From positions 101,500-165,499 of the forward strand of contig CALMFC010000006.1 in NCBI GenBank assembly GCA_937863415.1: DNA of 64,000 nucleotides, in the 5' to 3' direction. The position numbers were made by a program, and so were the translations under genes. The DNA is from an uncultured bacterium. GTDB taxonomy: Bacteria > Patescibacteriota > Saccharimonadia > Saccharimonadales > Saccharimonadaceae. Shown in pieces: positions 52,236 to 59,600 of the stretch; the first letter of the stretch is position 1; each line of letters opens with the position of its first letter. A model generated the notes under the pieces. It worked only from the letters and a program-made list of their open reading frames with translations, was not told the origin of the DNA and made no database searches.

Positions 52236-52312
52236 AGTTTTCAGTTCACAGTTTTCAGTTTTCAAATAATTTTCAATTCACAGTTTTCAAATAATAGTTC
52301 GATTGAAATGTA
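52236..52312. repeat. Hairpin-type repeat R6
   Basis: AGTTTTCAGTTCACAG and TTTTCAATTCACAG units fill the 78 nt between the convergent sortase and NnrD-like genes. Mostly one arm is present, with a short GATTGAAAT return. Confidence 0.65.
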
Positions 52313-52313
52313 A

Positions 52314-53108
52314 TTATTCGTTCGAGACTAGACTGGCTGTGATGGCTTGCAGAGTTTTGTCAGGGCTCCATATACCGTAAACCGCAGCCCGAGTGGCCGT
52401 GACGCCGCGCCAAATCTGCATTGGGTCACTCCACGGGGTAGATGTGACATTGCCCTCAGTCGCGACGACCATGGTGTCCTGGTGCAAGACCGCGATGCTA
52501 ATTGGGTATGAAACCGTGAATTTATGAACAGCTTCGACTAGGCTAGTTAGTTGCATACTAAAGGTTAAAACTTTGGGGTAATAGACAGCTTGAAACAGTT
52601 TTTGGAGTTGAGCGAACGACACCACTAGTAGCGTGTCTGGGCGTTCCACCACGCTAGCACTAGCGTTTTTGATTAAATCGATGGCGTCACGAGTGATTAT
52701 TAGTGGGCCGTTATATTTATTCATAAAATCTTCGTATAGGATTGCGGTTTCGCTATTACGGCCGGCATCACCGATTAGCAGAACACTTGTTGACCATTCA
52801 CCTATAGCTAGCATCTCCGTCAATGCGTCTCGCGACAGACCGCCGGACGGATTGGTGGCAGCAAATATAGCATCAGTCATGATCGGTGGAATTGATTTCT
52901 TGAGCGCATCCGGCAGTAGAACTCTGACTTCACCGGCGCCGGTATTAAGGGCTGTACTATAGGCTTCAGCTACCCCTGCAAAACCTAGTTTATTGCCACC
53001 TATTATGCCTAATTTACCGCGTTTTGAGCGTTGTTCGGGTTTAGACCACTCGATATCAGGATATAACGGTTTGTCGGCGGTTTGCTTGCTCCAATAGTCG
53101 TAATCCAT
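52314..53108 (-). CDS. NAD(P)H-hydrate dehydratase-like (NnrD/YjeF C-domain) protein
   Basis: Ribokinase-like fold suggested by KLGIIGGNKLGFAGVAEAYSTAL and GAGEVRVLLPD, typical of NnrD, which repairs hydrated NAD(P)H. The catalytic/anion-hole segment GxGD near the C terminus is not recognisable (TPWSDPMQIWRGV takes its place), so it may be divergent or inactive. It ends a tight four-gene - strand operon with xth, a Nudix hydrolase and a P-loop protein, a group consistent with metabolite or nucleotide repair. Confidence 0.65.
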   Translation of the reverse strand: MDYDYWSKQTADKPLYPDIEWSKPEQRSKRGKLGIIGGNKLGFAGVAEAYSTALNTGAGEVRVLLPDALKKSIPPIMTDAIFAATNPSGGLSRDALTEMLAIGEWSTSVLLIGDAGRNSETAILYEDFMNKYNGPLIITRDAIDLIKNASASVVERPDTLLVVSFAQLQKLFQAVYYPKVLTFSMQLTSLVEAVHKFTVSYPISIAVLHQDTMVVATEGNVTSTPWSDPMQIWRGVTATRAAVYGIWSPDKTLQAITASLVSNE

Positions 53109-53110
53109 AC

Positions 53111-53842
53111 CTATGAGTGTACAGCAAGGTCTTTGGCTACCGCTAACATGCCCTGTAAACTACGGTTGATATCATCTGTAATTTTTTCATCTTGATATCC
53201 TTTCGCGATAGAAATAACCTTTCGGGCAGCTTTTTGAAGACCCTCTTTGCCATTAATGTTTTCAACAAAATTTAACCATTCGATATTATCGATAGCATAT
53301 TCGATAGAAGCGATTCCCTCTTCTAATCTTGGGATTAGATCGCTGTACTCAACTCTACTGGTCATTATCCGATTTTTCCATTGTTCGGCTGGGGATACTA
53401 TATATGTTGTGTCGGTTTTCCTAAAACCGGCTTGTTGAAGTTGTTTGATGCTGTCTGGAATAACTGGTAATAAATTATGCTTTTTACGAAACTGTTCTGG
53501 TAATGTGCCATAAATATTTCCATTATTATGTATGGAATAATTGACGAGCTCTCCGTTAATAATTTCGTTTTTCATTTTATCTACAGTCACACCTTCAGCG
53601 GCTGTTTGATAGTGTTCTGGGTCCCCTCCGTCCGGTTTGCGGTCTCTGGTAGTTCTGGTGCCGACAATATCCCATTCGGGTTCGAGTTGTAAAACTTCAC
53701 CAATAATTGACGACTTGCCTATGCCAGTTGGACCAACAATCATATGTAGCATTTTTGAACTAAGGGCATCAAGCGTATTCACATTACCCTGGTAGTTAGA
53801 TTGACGATCTTGCAAGGCTTGGAGTTCTGGCGATAGAGCCAT
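53111..53842 (-). CDS. Guanylate kinase-like P-loop protein
   Basis: Walker A GPTGIGKSSI near residue 37, then GTRTTRDRKPDGGDPEHYQ, resembling the guanylate kinase TTR-x-x-R-x-GE-x-DG-x-x-Y region, and GELVNYSIHNNGNIYGT, the equivalent of the GMK W/F-x-x-V-x-G-x-x-YGT segment. The C-terminal half is unusual and helical. It probably phosphorylates a nucleotide or related small molecule, but the substrate is uncertain. It lies 3 nt after the Nudix gene. Confidence 0.72.
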   Translation of the reverse strand: MALSPELQALQDRQSNYQGNVNTLDALSSKMLHMIVGPTGIGKSSIIGEVLQLEPEWDIVGTRTTRDRKPDGGDPEHYQTAAEGVTVDKMKNEIINGELVNYSIHNNGNIYGTLPEQFRKKHNLLPVIPDSIKQLQQAGFRKTDTTYIVSPAEQWKNRIMTSRVEYSDLIPRLEEGIASIEYAIDNIEWLNFVENINGKEGLQKAARKVISIAKGYQDEKITDDINRSLQGMLAVAKDLAVHS

Positions 53843-53845
53843 GTT

Positions 53846-54325
53846 TTAATCCTTAAACCCACTCACTTCCGTTAATTTATGTGAAATTATAACATCTGTT
53901 TCATCAAGTGTAAAGTCTGCTGTTAGTTTTTGACCCTTTAAAACAACAGGTAGCCAGTACGGATCATCCGGCCACATTTTGTCGTAAGGTATGTCGGCGA
54001 TATTGAACCATTTGGGTTTCATTTCTTCGCTTTCTGTCGGCTTGCCCTTCCAAGCAGTGGCGACAAAAACATGAACGTTCATAAGTGTTGGTTCACCTTT
54101 GAAATATTCATCAAAGTTAATTTCTGCGAATTTTTCGTAAGCTGTTGGGGTTATTCCAATCTCTTCTTGAGATTCTCTAACCATTGCTTGTTTTATTGTT
54201 TCACCTGGTTCAACTTTACCTCCGACCCCATTCCATCTACCTTCACCGAATCCACGTTTTTTCATAGCTAATAGTAGCGAATCGTCTTTACGAAGGAATA
54301 ATAATGATAGTGTTTTGCTGTTCAT
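53846..54325 (-). CDS. Nudix hydrolase (MTH1/MutT-like)
   Basis: The Nudix box GGKVEPGETIKQAMVRESQE followed by EIGI matches the GX5EX7REUXEEXGU consensus. RWNGVGGKVEPGE, FEITFDE-like segments and WPDDPYWLP near the C terminus recall MTH1-type 8-oxo-dGTPases. The ATG at 54325 is used because AGAGG precedes it and it overlaps the xth stop by 1 nt (TAATG); the frame extends 10 codons further. Sanitising oxidised nucleotides beside exonuclease III makes sense functionally. Confidence 0.9.
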   Translation of the reverse strand: MNSKTLSLLFLRKDDSLLLAMKKRGFGEGRWNGVGGKVEPGETIKQAMVRESQEEIGITPTAYEKFAEINFDEYFKGEPTLMNVHVFVATAWKGKPTESEEMKPKWFNIADIPYDKMWPDDPYWLPVVLKGQKLTADFTLDETDVIISHKLTEVSGFKD

Positions 54326-55125
54326 TATACTTTTACCTCTATACTTACAGGACAATGGTCAGAACCCATGACGTTGGGATGGATTTGGGCGTCAATGACT
54401 TTATCTGCGATAGATTTGCTGGCTAGCCAGTAATCGATGCGCCAACCGACGTTTCGCGCCCGAGCATTAGCCCAGTGGGTCCACCAGCTGTAGGCTTCGG
54501 TTTTATCGGGGTATTTGGCGCGAAAAGTATCAACAAAGCCAGCTGCCTCGAATTTATCAAAACCCTCACGTTCTTCGTTTGTAAAACCGTGCTTACCGAC
54601 ATTTGGACCAGGATTAGCTAGGTCAATTTCGTTATGGGCAACGTTTAGATCGCCGCAAAACAAAACGGGTTTGGACTTTTCGAGATGTTTAAGATGTTCC
54701 AAAAAGGCTGGGTCCCACTGTTCGTGCCGCAATCTTAGTCGTGACAAGTCGCCTTTGCTATTGGGCGTATAGACCGTTACGACCCAAAACTTATCAAATT
54801 CGGCCGAGATTACTCTACCCTCTTTGGTTGGATCACCATAGCTGTCGCCAGCAAGCTTGTATTTTTTGGCGATGTCATCTGCGAAACCGTTAATAACACT
54901 AATTGGCTTAGTCTTACTGAAAATCGCCGTACCAGAATACCCGGCTTTATCGGCGCTATTCCAATATTCATGATAATCAGGTAAATCAATCTCAGCTTGA
55001 CCTTGTTTAGCCTTGGTTTCTTGTAGGCACAAGATATCTGGCTGATGCTCGGCTACAAAGGTTTGAAAGACGCCTTTATTAATTACCGCCCTGATGCCAT
55101 TTACGTTCCACGAATATAGTTTCAT
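54325..55125 (-). CDS. xth: Exodeoxyribonuclease III (AP endonuclease)
   Basis: Endonuclease/exonuclease/phosphatase fold enzyme acting in base excision repair. Motifs: WNVNGIRA, LCLQETK with the catalytic Glu, GYSGTAIFSK, FCGDLNVAHNEIDL, WWTHWANARARNVGWRIDYWL and MGSDHCPV at the end. The 266-residue length is standard. TACAAT ends 7 nt before the ATG, so the operon mRNA probably has no leader. It heads the xth-Nudix-P-loop-NnrD unit. Confidence 0.96.
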   Translation of the reverse strand: MKLYSWNVNGIRAVINKGVFQTFVAEHQPDILCLQETKAKQGQAEIDLPDYHEYWNSADKAGYSGTAIFSKTKPISVINGFADDIAKKYKLAGDSYGDPTKEGRVISAEFDKFWVVTVYTPNSKGDLSRLRLRHEQWDPAFLEHLKHLEKSKPVLFCGDLNVAHNEIDLANPGPNVGKHGFTNEEREGFDKFEAAGFVDTFRAKYPDKTEAYSWWTHWANARARNVGWRIDYWLASKSIADKVIDAQIHPNVMGSDHCPVSIEVKV

Positions 55126-55153
55126 TATCTATATTGTACCACTCACGTATTAG

Positions 55154-55396
55154 TTAATTACTAGAGTGTTTGAGTTCGAGTTTTGTAATTCGTTGGTCTT
55201 GTTTGTTAATTTGTGCGGTCGTGTCAGTTAAAGCCGTACGGATAAGCTGCACGTTGCTTTGGAGAGATTCTAAATCTGACTGTCGAGCAAGTGTTTTTAT
55301 TTGATCACGTGTATCTTGTACAACTTCAAAAACAGCATCCATTTTACTGTTTATGTCTTCTAACAACACATCGGTGTAGTTATTGTTGTCGTTCAT
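55154..55396 (-). CDS. Small coiled-coil protein (80 residues)
   Basis: The sequence is one continuous predicted helix with heptad-like spacing (LLEDINSKMDAVFEVVQDTR, then IRTALTDTTAQINKQ). No family beyond generic coiled coil. TATAAT ends 7 nt before the ATG, again a leaderless arrangement. It is likely a multimerising or adaptor protein. Confidence 0.7.
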   Translation of the reverse strand: MNDNNNYTDVLLEDINSKMDAVFEVVQDTRDQIKTLARQSDLESLQSNVQLIRTALTDTTAQINKQDQRITKLELKHSSN

Positions 55397-55440
55397 AAGG
55401 TATATTATAGCACTACCGATAAACTTAGAATAAGCTTAAT

Positions 55441-55908
55441 TTAGAATTTTCCACTAGCGTCACGCTCTTGATCTCGGCGTTTGAGAGTTTCACGCTTGTC
55501 ATAAGTTTTCTTACCCTTACCTAGTGCTATGACGAGTTTAATATGTCGGCCGTGAGTCAGCATTTTAATGGGTACGATAGTCATACCAGATTGTTTGCGA
55601 GCCGCCAGATCATCGATCTGCTTGCGTTTTGCCAGTAGTTTACGTGGTGATGTGTCGATAGTTCTGGCGCCAGTATTACCCTTTTCATTGAGACGCAGGC
55701 TGAAACTAGCATTATTAAGCCACAGTTCATCGTTTCTAATAGTTACAAACGCGCCCTTTAACTGAACATGGCCATCACGGGCGGCACGAGTTTCCATGCC
55801 GGTAAGTGCCATGCCCACAACTAAATCCTCGTCCAGTGCGTAATCAAATTTTGCACGACGATTTAGGATTGAGCTGGTGGTTGATTTGCTTTTTTTGGAC
55901 TTAGCCAT
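55441..55908 (-). CDS. smpB: SsrA-binding protein
   Basis: SmpB delivers tmRNA to stalled ribosomes. Signatures: ILNRRAKFDYALDEDLVVGM, ALTGMETRAARDGHVQLKGA, NTGARTIDTSPRKLLAKRKQ and LVIALGKGKKTYDKRETLKR with the basic tail. The ATG at 55908 (155 residues) is used because homologues begin near MAKSKK and AAGG precedes it; the frame is open to 55977. It lies 7 nt after a glycosyltransferase gene. No tmRNA gene was recognised in the window. Confidence 0.95.
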   Translation of the reverse strand: MAKSKKSKSTTSSILNRRAKFDYALDEDLVVGMALTGMETRAARDGHVQLKGAFVTIRNDELWLNNASFSLRLNEKGNTGARTIDTSPRKLLAKRKQIDDLAARKQSGMTIVPIKMLTHGRHIKLVIALGKGKKTYDKRETLKRRDQERDASGKF

Positions 55909-55915
55909 AATAGCC

Positions 55916-56995
55916 TTATTGTAGCAGAGAGGACTTGATTGCAGAGAGAAGTTTGCGAGCTGATTTATCCCAGTCATATTGTGAAATGTGTTTACTGCCC
56001 TGTTTGATAAGGTTTTGGCGTAACTTATCGTCGGACAACGACTTTATTTTGTTTGCAAGATCTTGTGCACTATCGGGGTTAAAATACAAGGCGCCATCAC
56101 CTGCTACTTCATGGAAAATTGGAATATCACTGACTACAGTAGGTACTCCCATAGCAAGCGCTTCGGCGACTGGCAGTCCATAACCTTCGTCACGACTGGC
56201 CATCACCAGAACGGATCGATCAGCAAGGATATTGGCGTATTCTTGATCAGTTACACCGTTATGAAACACTACTTTTGCGCCTTTTGGTCGCAGCGAGTCA
56301 AGTTCGGCCATTCGGTTCGGCGTGATGCCACTAAGCAGGTGCAGAGTATGGTTTTTAAGGTACTTTGTCGCTTTGATCAAAGTCTCGACGTTTTTATATT
56401 CCAAAAATGAACCCATATAAACTATGTTGATTGGCTCAGACTTATTCGAAAGCGGTACGGTTAGTTGATCGGTTAAATCCTGTGGGGCGTTAGGGATTAC
56501 TATGACTTGGCGCTTAGTGAGTTTGGCGCCTAGGATTGATTGTTTGCTGGTTTCACTTACTGTAGCTACCATGTCGGCACTGTTTAGCGTAATGCGCTGG
56601 GGTATATACGTTAGATGGTACAGCCACCAACCAAATCTGATAATTGGGTTAAAGTATTTGGGCGGGGTTCGGAATTTGTAATAAATCATGTCGTGCAGTG
56701 TCAGAATAAGTTTGAATCTGCGACCGAACGAACCCATGGTTTGCATTGGCGAGAACACCACATCGGGTTTGTAACGATTTAAAATCAATGACGTCAACGG
56801 TTCTTTGATGGACGTTGGTTTATGGATTATCAAGTAGTCACAATTGTCTGGTAGTTTAGTTAGTTGATTGACGTCATGAATCAAAAAAACTACCGGAGTA
56901 ATCCTAAACAAACTAGCTGCTAACTCGGCACTAAAACGGCTAATCCCATCGTGGTGGTTTGTTCTGATGTAACGTGCGTCAAACAGCAATTTCAT
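55916..56995 (-). CDS. GT4-family glycosyltransferase
   Basis: GT-B fold enzyme. N-terminal MKLLFDARYIRTNHHDGISR, then NAPQD linker and the donor site: YMGSFLEYKNVETLIKATKY and ASRDEGYGLPVAEALAMGVP with the E-x7-E motif. It transfers a sugar from a nucleotide donor, probably for envelope glycans. The ATG at 56995 is chosen; the frame starts at 57016, but TACAAT (57006-57011) would then overlap coding sequence. It precedes smpB and is divergent from a second GT4 gene. Confidence 0.88.
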   Translation of the reverse strand: MKLLFDARYIRTNHHDGISRFSAELAASLFRITPVVFLIHDVNQLTKLPDNCDYLIIHKPTSIKEPLTSLILNRYKPDVVFSPMQTMGSFGRRFKLILTLHDMIYYKFRTPPKYFNPIIRFGWWLYHLTYIPQRITLNSADMVATVSETSKQSILGAKLTKRQVIVIPNAPQDLTDQLTVPLSNKSEPINIVYMGSFLEYKNVETLIKATKYLKNHTLHLLSGITPNRMAELDSLRPKGAKVVFHNGVTDQEYANILADRSVLVMASRDEGYGLPVAEALAMGVPTVVSDIPIFHEVAGDGALYFNPDSAQDLANKIKSLSDDKLRQNLIKQGSKHISQYDWDKSARKLLSAIKSSLLQ

Positions 56996-57036
56996 ATCTA
57001 CATGAAATTGTAACATGGTATAATCAAACGCATATT

Positions 57037-58200
57037 ATGAAGATATTGATCGCATCGGATTTACATTTTCCGGTTATCAACGGTGTTGCAACTTTTAGTC
57101 GAAACCTAGCCCGTGGTCTAGCCGCTAGGGGCCATGAGGTTTTAGTCATTGCGCCTAGTCAGACTGGCAGAAAGTACAAGGAAGTAGATGTAAATCATGT
57201 GGTGACTAGGACCGCCGCTATCCCCTTTCCTTTTTATCAGAATATTCGAGTTTCATTAACTCCAGCCCGCGAAGTTAAAAAGATTATTAATGATTTTGAA
57301 CCTGACGTTATTCATATTCAAATGCTAATGTGGATTGGTCAAGCCGCTATGAAAATTGGTAACAAAAATGGAATTCCGATTGTTAGCACGAACCACGCCA
57401 TGCCCGAAAACTTGATGGATAATCTGAAGCTACTTGCCCCACTGGCTCGTCCGATTAATTATATGCTAACTGAATACGGCAGACGGTTCCATTCAAAGTC
57501 TGACTTTGTGACATTGCCGACTCAATCAGCGATTAATATGTTCAAAGCATCCAAGAAAATGAAAGTGCCACTGAAGGCAATTTCGAACGGAATCGACCTG
57601 AATGAATTTAATGTCGGAGAGGCTTCAGCGAAAGTTTATAAGAAGTTTGGTATTCCGACTGATTTGCCGATCATTACATTTGTTGGGCGTCTAGATGCTG
57701 AGAAGCATATCCCGGTTTTGATCAGGGCATTTAAAAAAGTTTTAGAATCGGTACCGGCACACTTATTAATCGTTGGCGATGGTGGTGAGGCGAATAATTT
57801 GAAGTTGCTGGTAAGTGATTTAGACCTCAGGTCGAACGTTACTTTCACTGGCCGAGTTAACGAAGAAGATAAAAAAGACTTGCATCGTATGGGGACTGTT
57901 TTTGCAATGCCGTCACCTATGGAGCTACAGAGTATCGCAACGCTTGAGGCGATGGCCAGCGGCATGCCTGTTGTCGCTGTTGATGCCGGCGCGCTGGTTG
58001 AACTTTGTCATAGTAATAAAAACGGTTATCTATGCGAACTGGATAATGTCGATGAGATAGCAGAAGCTTTAGTAAAAATCATTCGTAACCCTAAACTTCG
58101 TGAGAAATTTTCGAAAAAAAGTTTAGAGATTGCTAACAAAAACGATTTGCAACATACTCTAGATCAATTTATTGAAATTTATACCAATCTAATCAAATAA
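57037..58200 (+). CDS. GT4-family glycosyltransferase (PimB/mannosyltransferase-like)
   Basis: N-terminal MKILIASDLHFPVINGVATF with SRNLARGLAARGHEVLVIAP, then FVGRLDAEKHIPVLIRAFKK and the donor-binding SPMELQSIATLEAMASGMPV. These are typical of GT4 enzymes that mannosylate or glucosylate lipids. A TGGTATAAT extended -10 ends 12 nt before the ATG and overlaps the divergent GT4 promoter. The last 8 nt overlap the end of the convergent hydrolase gene. Confidence 0.9.
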   Translation: MKILIASDLHFPVINGVATFSRNLARGLAARGHEVLVIAPSQTGRKYKEVDVNHVVTRTAAIPFPFYQNIRVSLTPAREVKKIINDFEPDVIHIQMLMWIGQAAMKIGNKNGIPIVSTNHAMPENLMDNLKLLAPLARPINYMLTEYGRRFHSKSDFVTLPTQSAINMFKASKKMKVPLKAISNGIDLNEFNVGEASAKVYKKFGIPTDLPIITFVGRLDAEKHIPVLIRAFKKVLESVPAHLLIVGDGGEANNLKLLVSDLDLRSNVTFTGRVNEEDKKDLHRMGTVFAMPSPMELQSIATLEAMASGMPVVAVDAGALVELCHSNKNGYLCELDNVDEIAEALVKIIRNPKLREKFSKKSLEIANKNDLQHTLDQFIEIYTNLIK

Positions 58201-58999
58201 ATTTTTTTATCTCGTCGGCAATTTGATCTGGCGTTTCGTAGTGCGTCAGATGGCCGACGTTTTTGATTACGACAAGTTTAGAATTCTTGATTTTGTTAGC
58301 TAATTCTTGCTGTTTTGATACTTTAGTCAAGTAATCTTTGTCGCCGGCAATTAACAAAGTTGGGGTCTTAATCTTCGTGGCGAACTCTCCTACACTCCGC
58401 GATGCCGATGTCATGAATGCTTGGGATAATGACCTAGTATCGTGAAATGTACTAAAATATGTTCGGTGTTGATCACGTATAAATTTACGTAGGGTTTGGT
58501 CCCGCGTTATTGTTGTGTAAACGCTCATTCCATCGACAAAGATTTTGGCAGACAGCAGTTTACGGGCAGCTTTTTCTGGTAGAGTTCTACCTAGCCAGTA
58601 TTGGGTTTTGATAAACATCGCGCCCATAAAGCCTGTCACGTTAATCGTTTTTTCAGCGACAGGATTTATTAGGATTAGCTTCTGAATGTTACTTGGATAC
58701 TTAGCGGCGTATCCTGCTGCGATAATACTGCCGAAGGAGTGACCGATGAGCAATGGTTTCGTGGTTAGGTCTTGTTTTGAAATAAAGTCATTAATCCATT
58801 CCACGTAATCTTCAATTGTTTGAGATTTGTAAGGAGCTTCAGTACCAAATGCAGGTAGGTCTGGGATGATAACTTTGAATCCAGCCAAGTGTTTTTTAAT
58901 CAAAAACAAACCTTGACGTGTGCCACGCAGTCCGTGAAGCATAACAATTGGAGAATCAAGATTAGTTTCGGTTTGGTTGGATGTGCGTTTACTGTTCAT
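58193..58999 (-). CDS. Alpha/beta hydrolase
   Basis: MLHGLRGTRQGLFLIKKHL is the oxyanion HG region, LIGHSFGSIIAAGYAAKYP holds the nucleophile Ser near residue 105, and LLIAGDKDYLT and NVGHLTHYETPDQI hold the Asp and His. The substrate cannot be inferred; esterase or lipase-like activity is likely. TATACT ends 8 nt before the ATG, pointing to a leaderless mRNA. Confidence 0.88.
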   Translation of the reverse strand: MNSKRTSNQTETNLDSPIVMLHGLRGTRQGLFLIKKHLAGFKVIIPDLPAFGTEAPYKSQTIEDYVEWINDFISKQDLTTKPLLIGHSFGSIIAAGYAAKYPSNIQKLILINPVAEKTINVTGFMGAMFIKTQYWLGRTLPEKAARKLLSAKIFVDGMSVYTTITRDQTLRKFIRDQHRTYFSTFHDTRSLSQAFMTSASRSVGEFATKIKTPTLLIAGDKDYLTKVSKQQELANKIKNSKLVVIKNVGHLTHYETPDQIADEIKKFI

Positions 59000-59035
59000 C
59001 GCTATCTAGTATACATAGGTATGAATTTTTTTATG

Positions 59036-59533
59036 TAATTAAAAAACCTCCTAGTTAAAGGAGGGTGGGCCCGGGGGCCCGAGTAGTCTGGTCTATGATC
59101 GCTATTTGCGACTGTATCCTACGAATAGGCAATGGTCGGATAAATCCCAACCACCAAACTCACTCGGGCTGACCCGGGGGAGGCTGAGCGGAGCCAGCCT
59201 AGAATTTTGTCAGTCCTTTATCTTCTTGTGAAGTTCAGGCGGTAGCAGCTTTCCGGGGCTGCACCTTTCTTATATCTGACTGAGGGTTTAAGGAGTCATA
59301 GCGCATCGTACCGACGGTTGTCATTCGTCAACACTCATCCTCTATTGCGAGGCGTTGCCTTAAGGGCTGAGCTAGCAATATCCCCTCTGGAAGAATTCTG
59401 TTTCCGCAGTATTCTCCCACGCGTTTACAATTAATTTCCAACCGACGAGCTGAATCTTAATTGTATTTCCACACATCTAACGGCGTACGACGCCGGTCAA
59501 TGTGTCCCGCACGTCGCCGCTAAGCGTTGTGTA
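59036..59533 (-). ncRNA. Large structured RNA of about 495 nt, family not recognised
   Basis: No open frame exists here, but a near-consensus promoter (59540-59568) and a terminator (59039-59064) frame about 495 nt on the - strand. On that strand the RNA can form ACACAT-TGAC-CGGCG/CGCCG-TTAG-ATGTGT, ACAATTAA/TTAATTGT, an 8-bp GGGAGAAT/ATTCTTCC stem capped by a GGAA loop, TATTGC/GCAATA, GCAGC/GCTGC, GCCCGAGT/ACTCGGGC and CCTA-TTCG-TAGG. The number of stems and the UUCG and GNRA-like loops indicate an ornate RNA. The tmRNA T arm and tag, RNase P core and SRP motif are not found. It diverges from an ABC-F gene and lies 3 kb from smpB. Confidence 0.72.
59039..59064 (-). terminator. Intrinsic terminator of the large RNA
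   Basis: On the - strand CCTCC pairs with GGAGG (59060-59064 and 59047-59051) across an 8-nt loop and is followed by TTTTTTAATT. Confidence 0.85.
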
Positions 59534-59539
59534 AATAAT

Positions 59540-59568
59540 ATATTAGCACATACCTATATAATTGTCAA
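59540..59568 (-). promoter_or_regulatory. Strong promoter of the large RNA
   Basis: On the - strand TTGACA (59563-59568), a 17-nt spacer and TAATAT (59540-59545) with TGC before it, the best-matching promoter seen in the window. It is divergent from the ABC-F promoter. Confidence 0.8.
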
Positions 59569-59600
59569 TATATTTTCGTAAGGTGTTATAATGTTCAGGC

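Noticed and set aside
59036..59533. tmRNA or RNase P identity for the large RNA
   Set aside because: No GTTCRA-type T arm, no CCA-bearing acceptor, no Ala-tag-like frame, and no RNase P core segments were found. A diverged form cannot be excluded without a covariance search.
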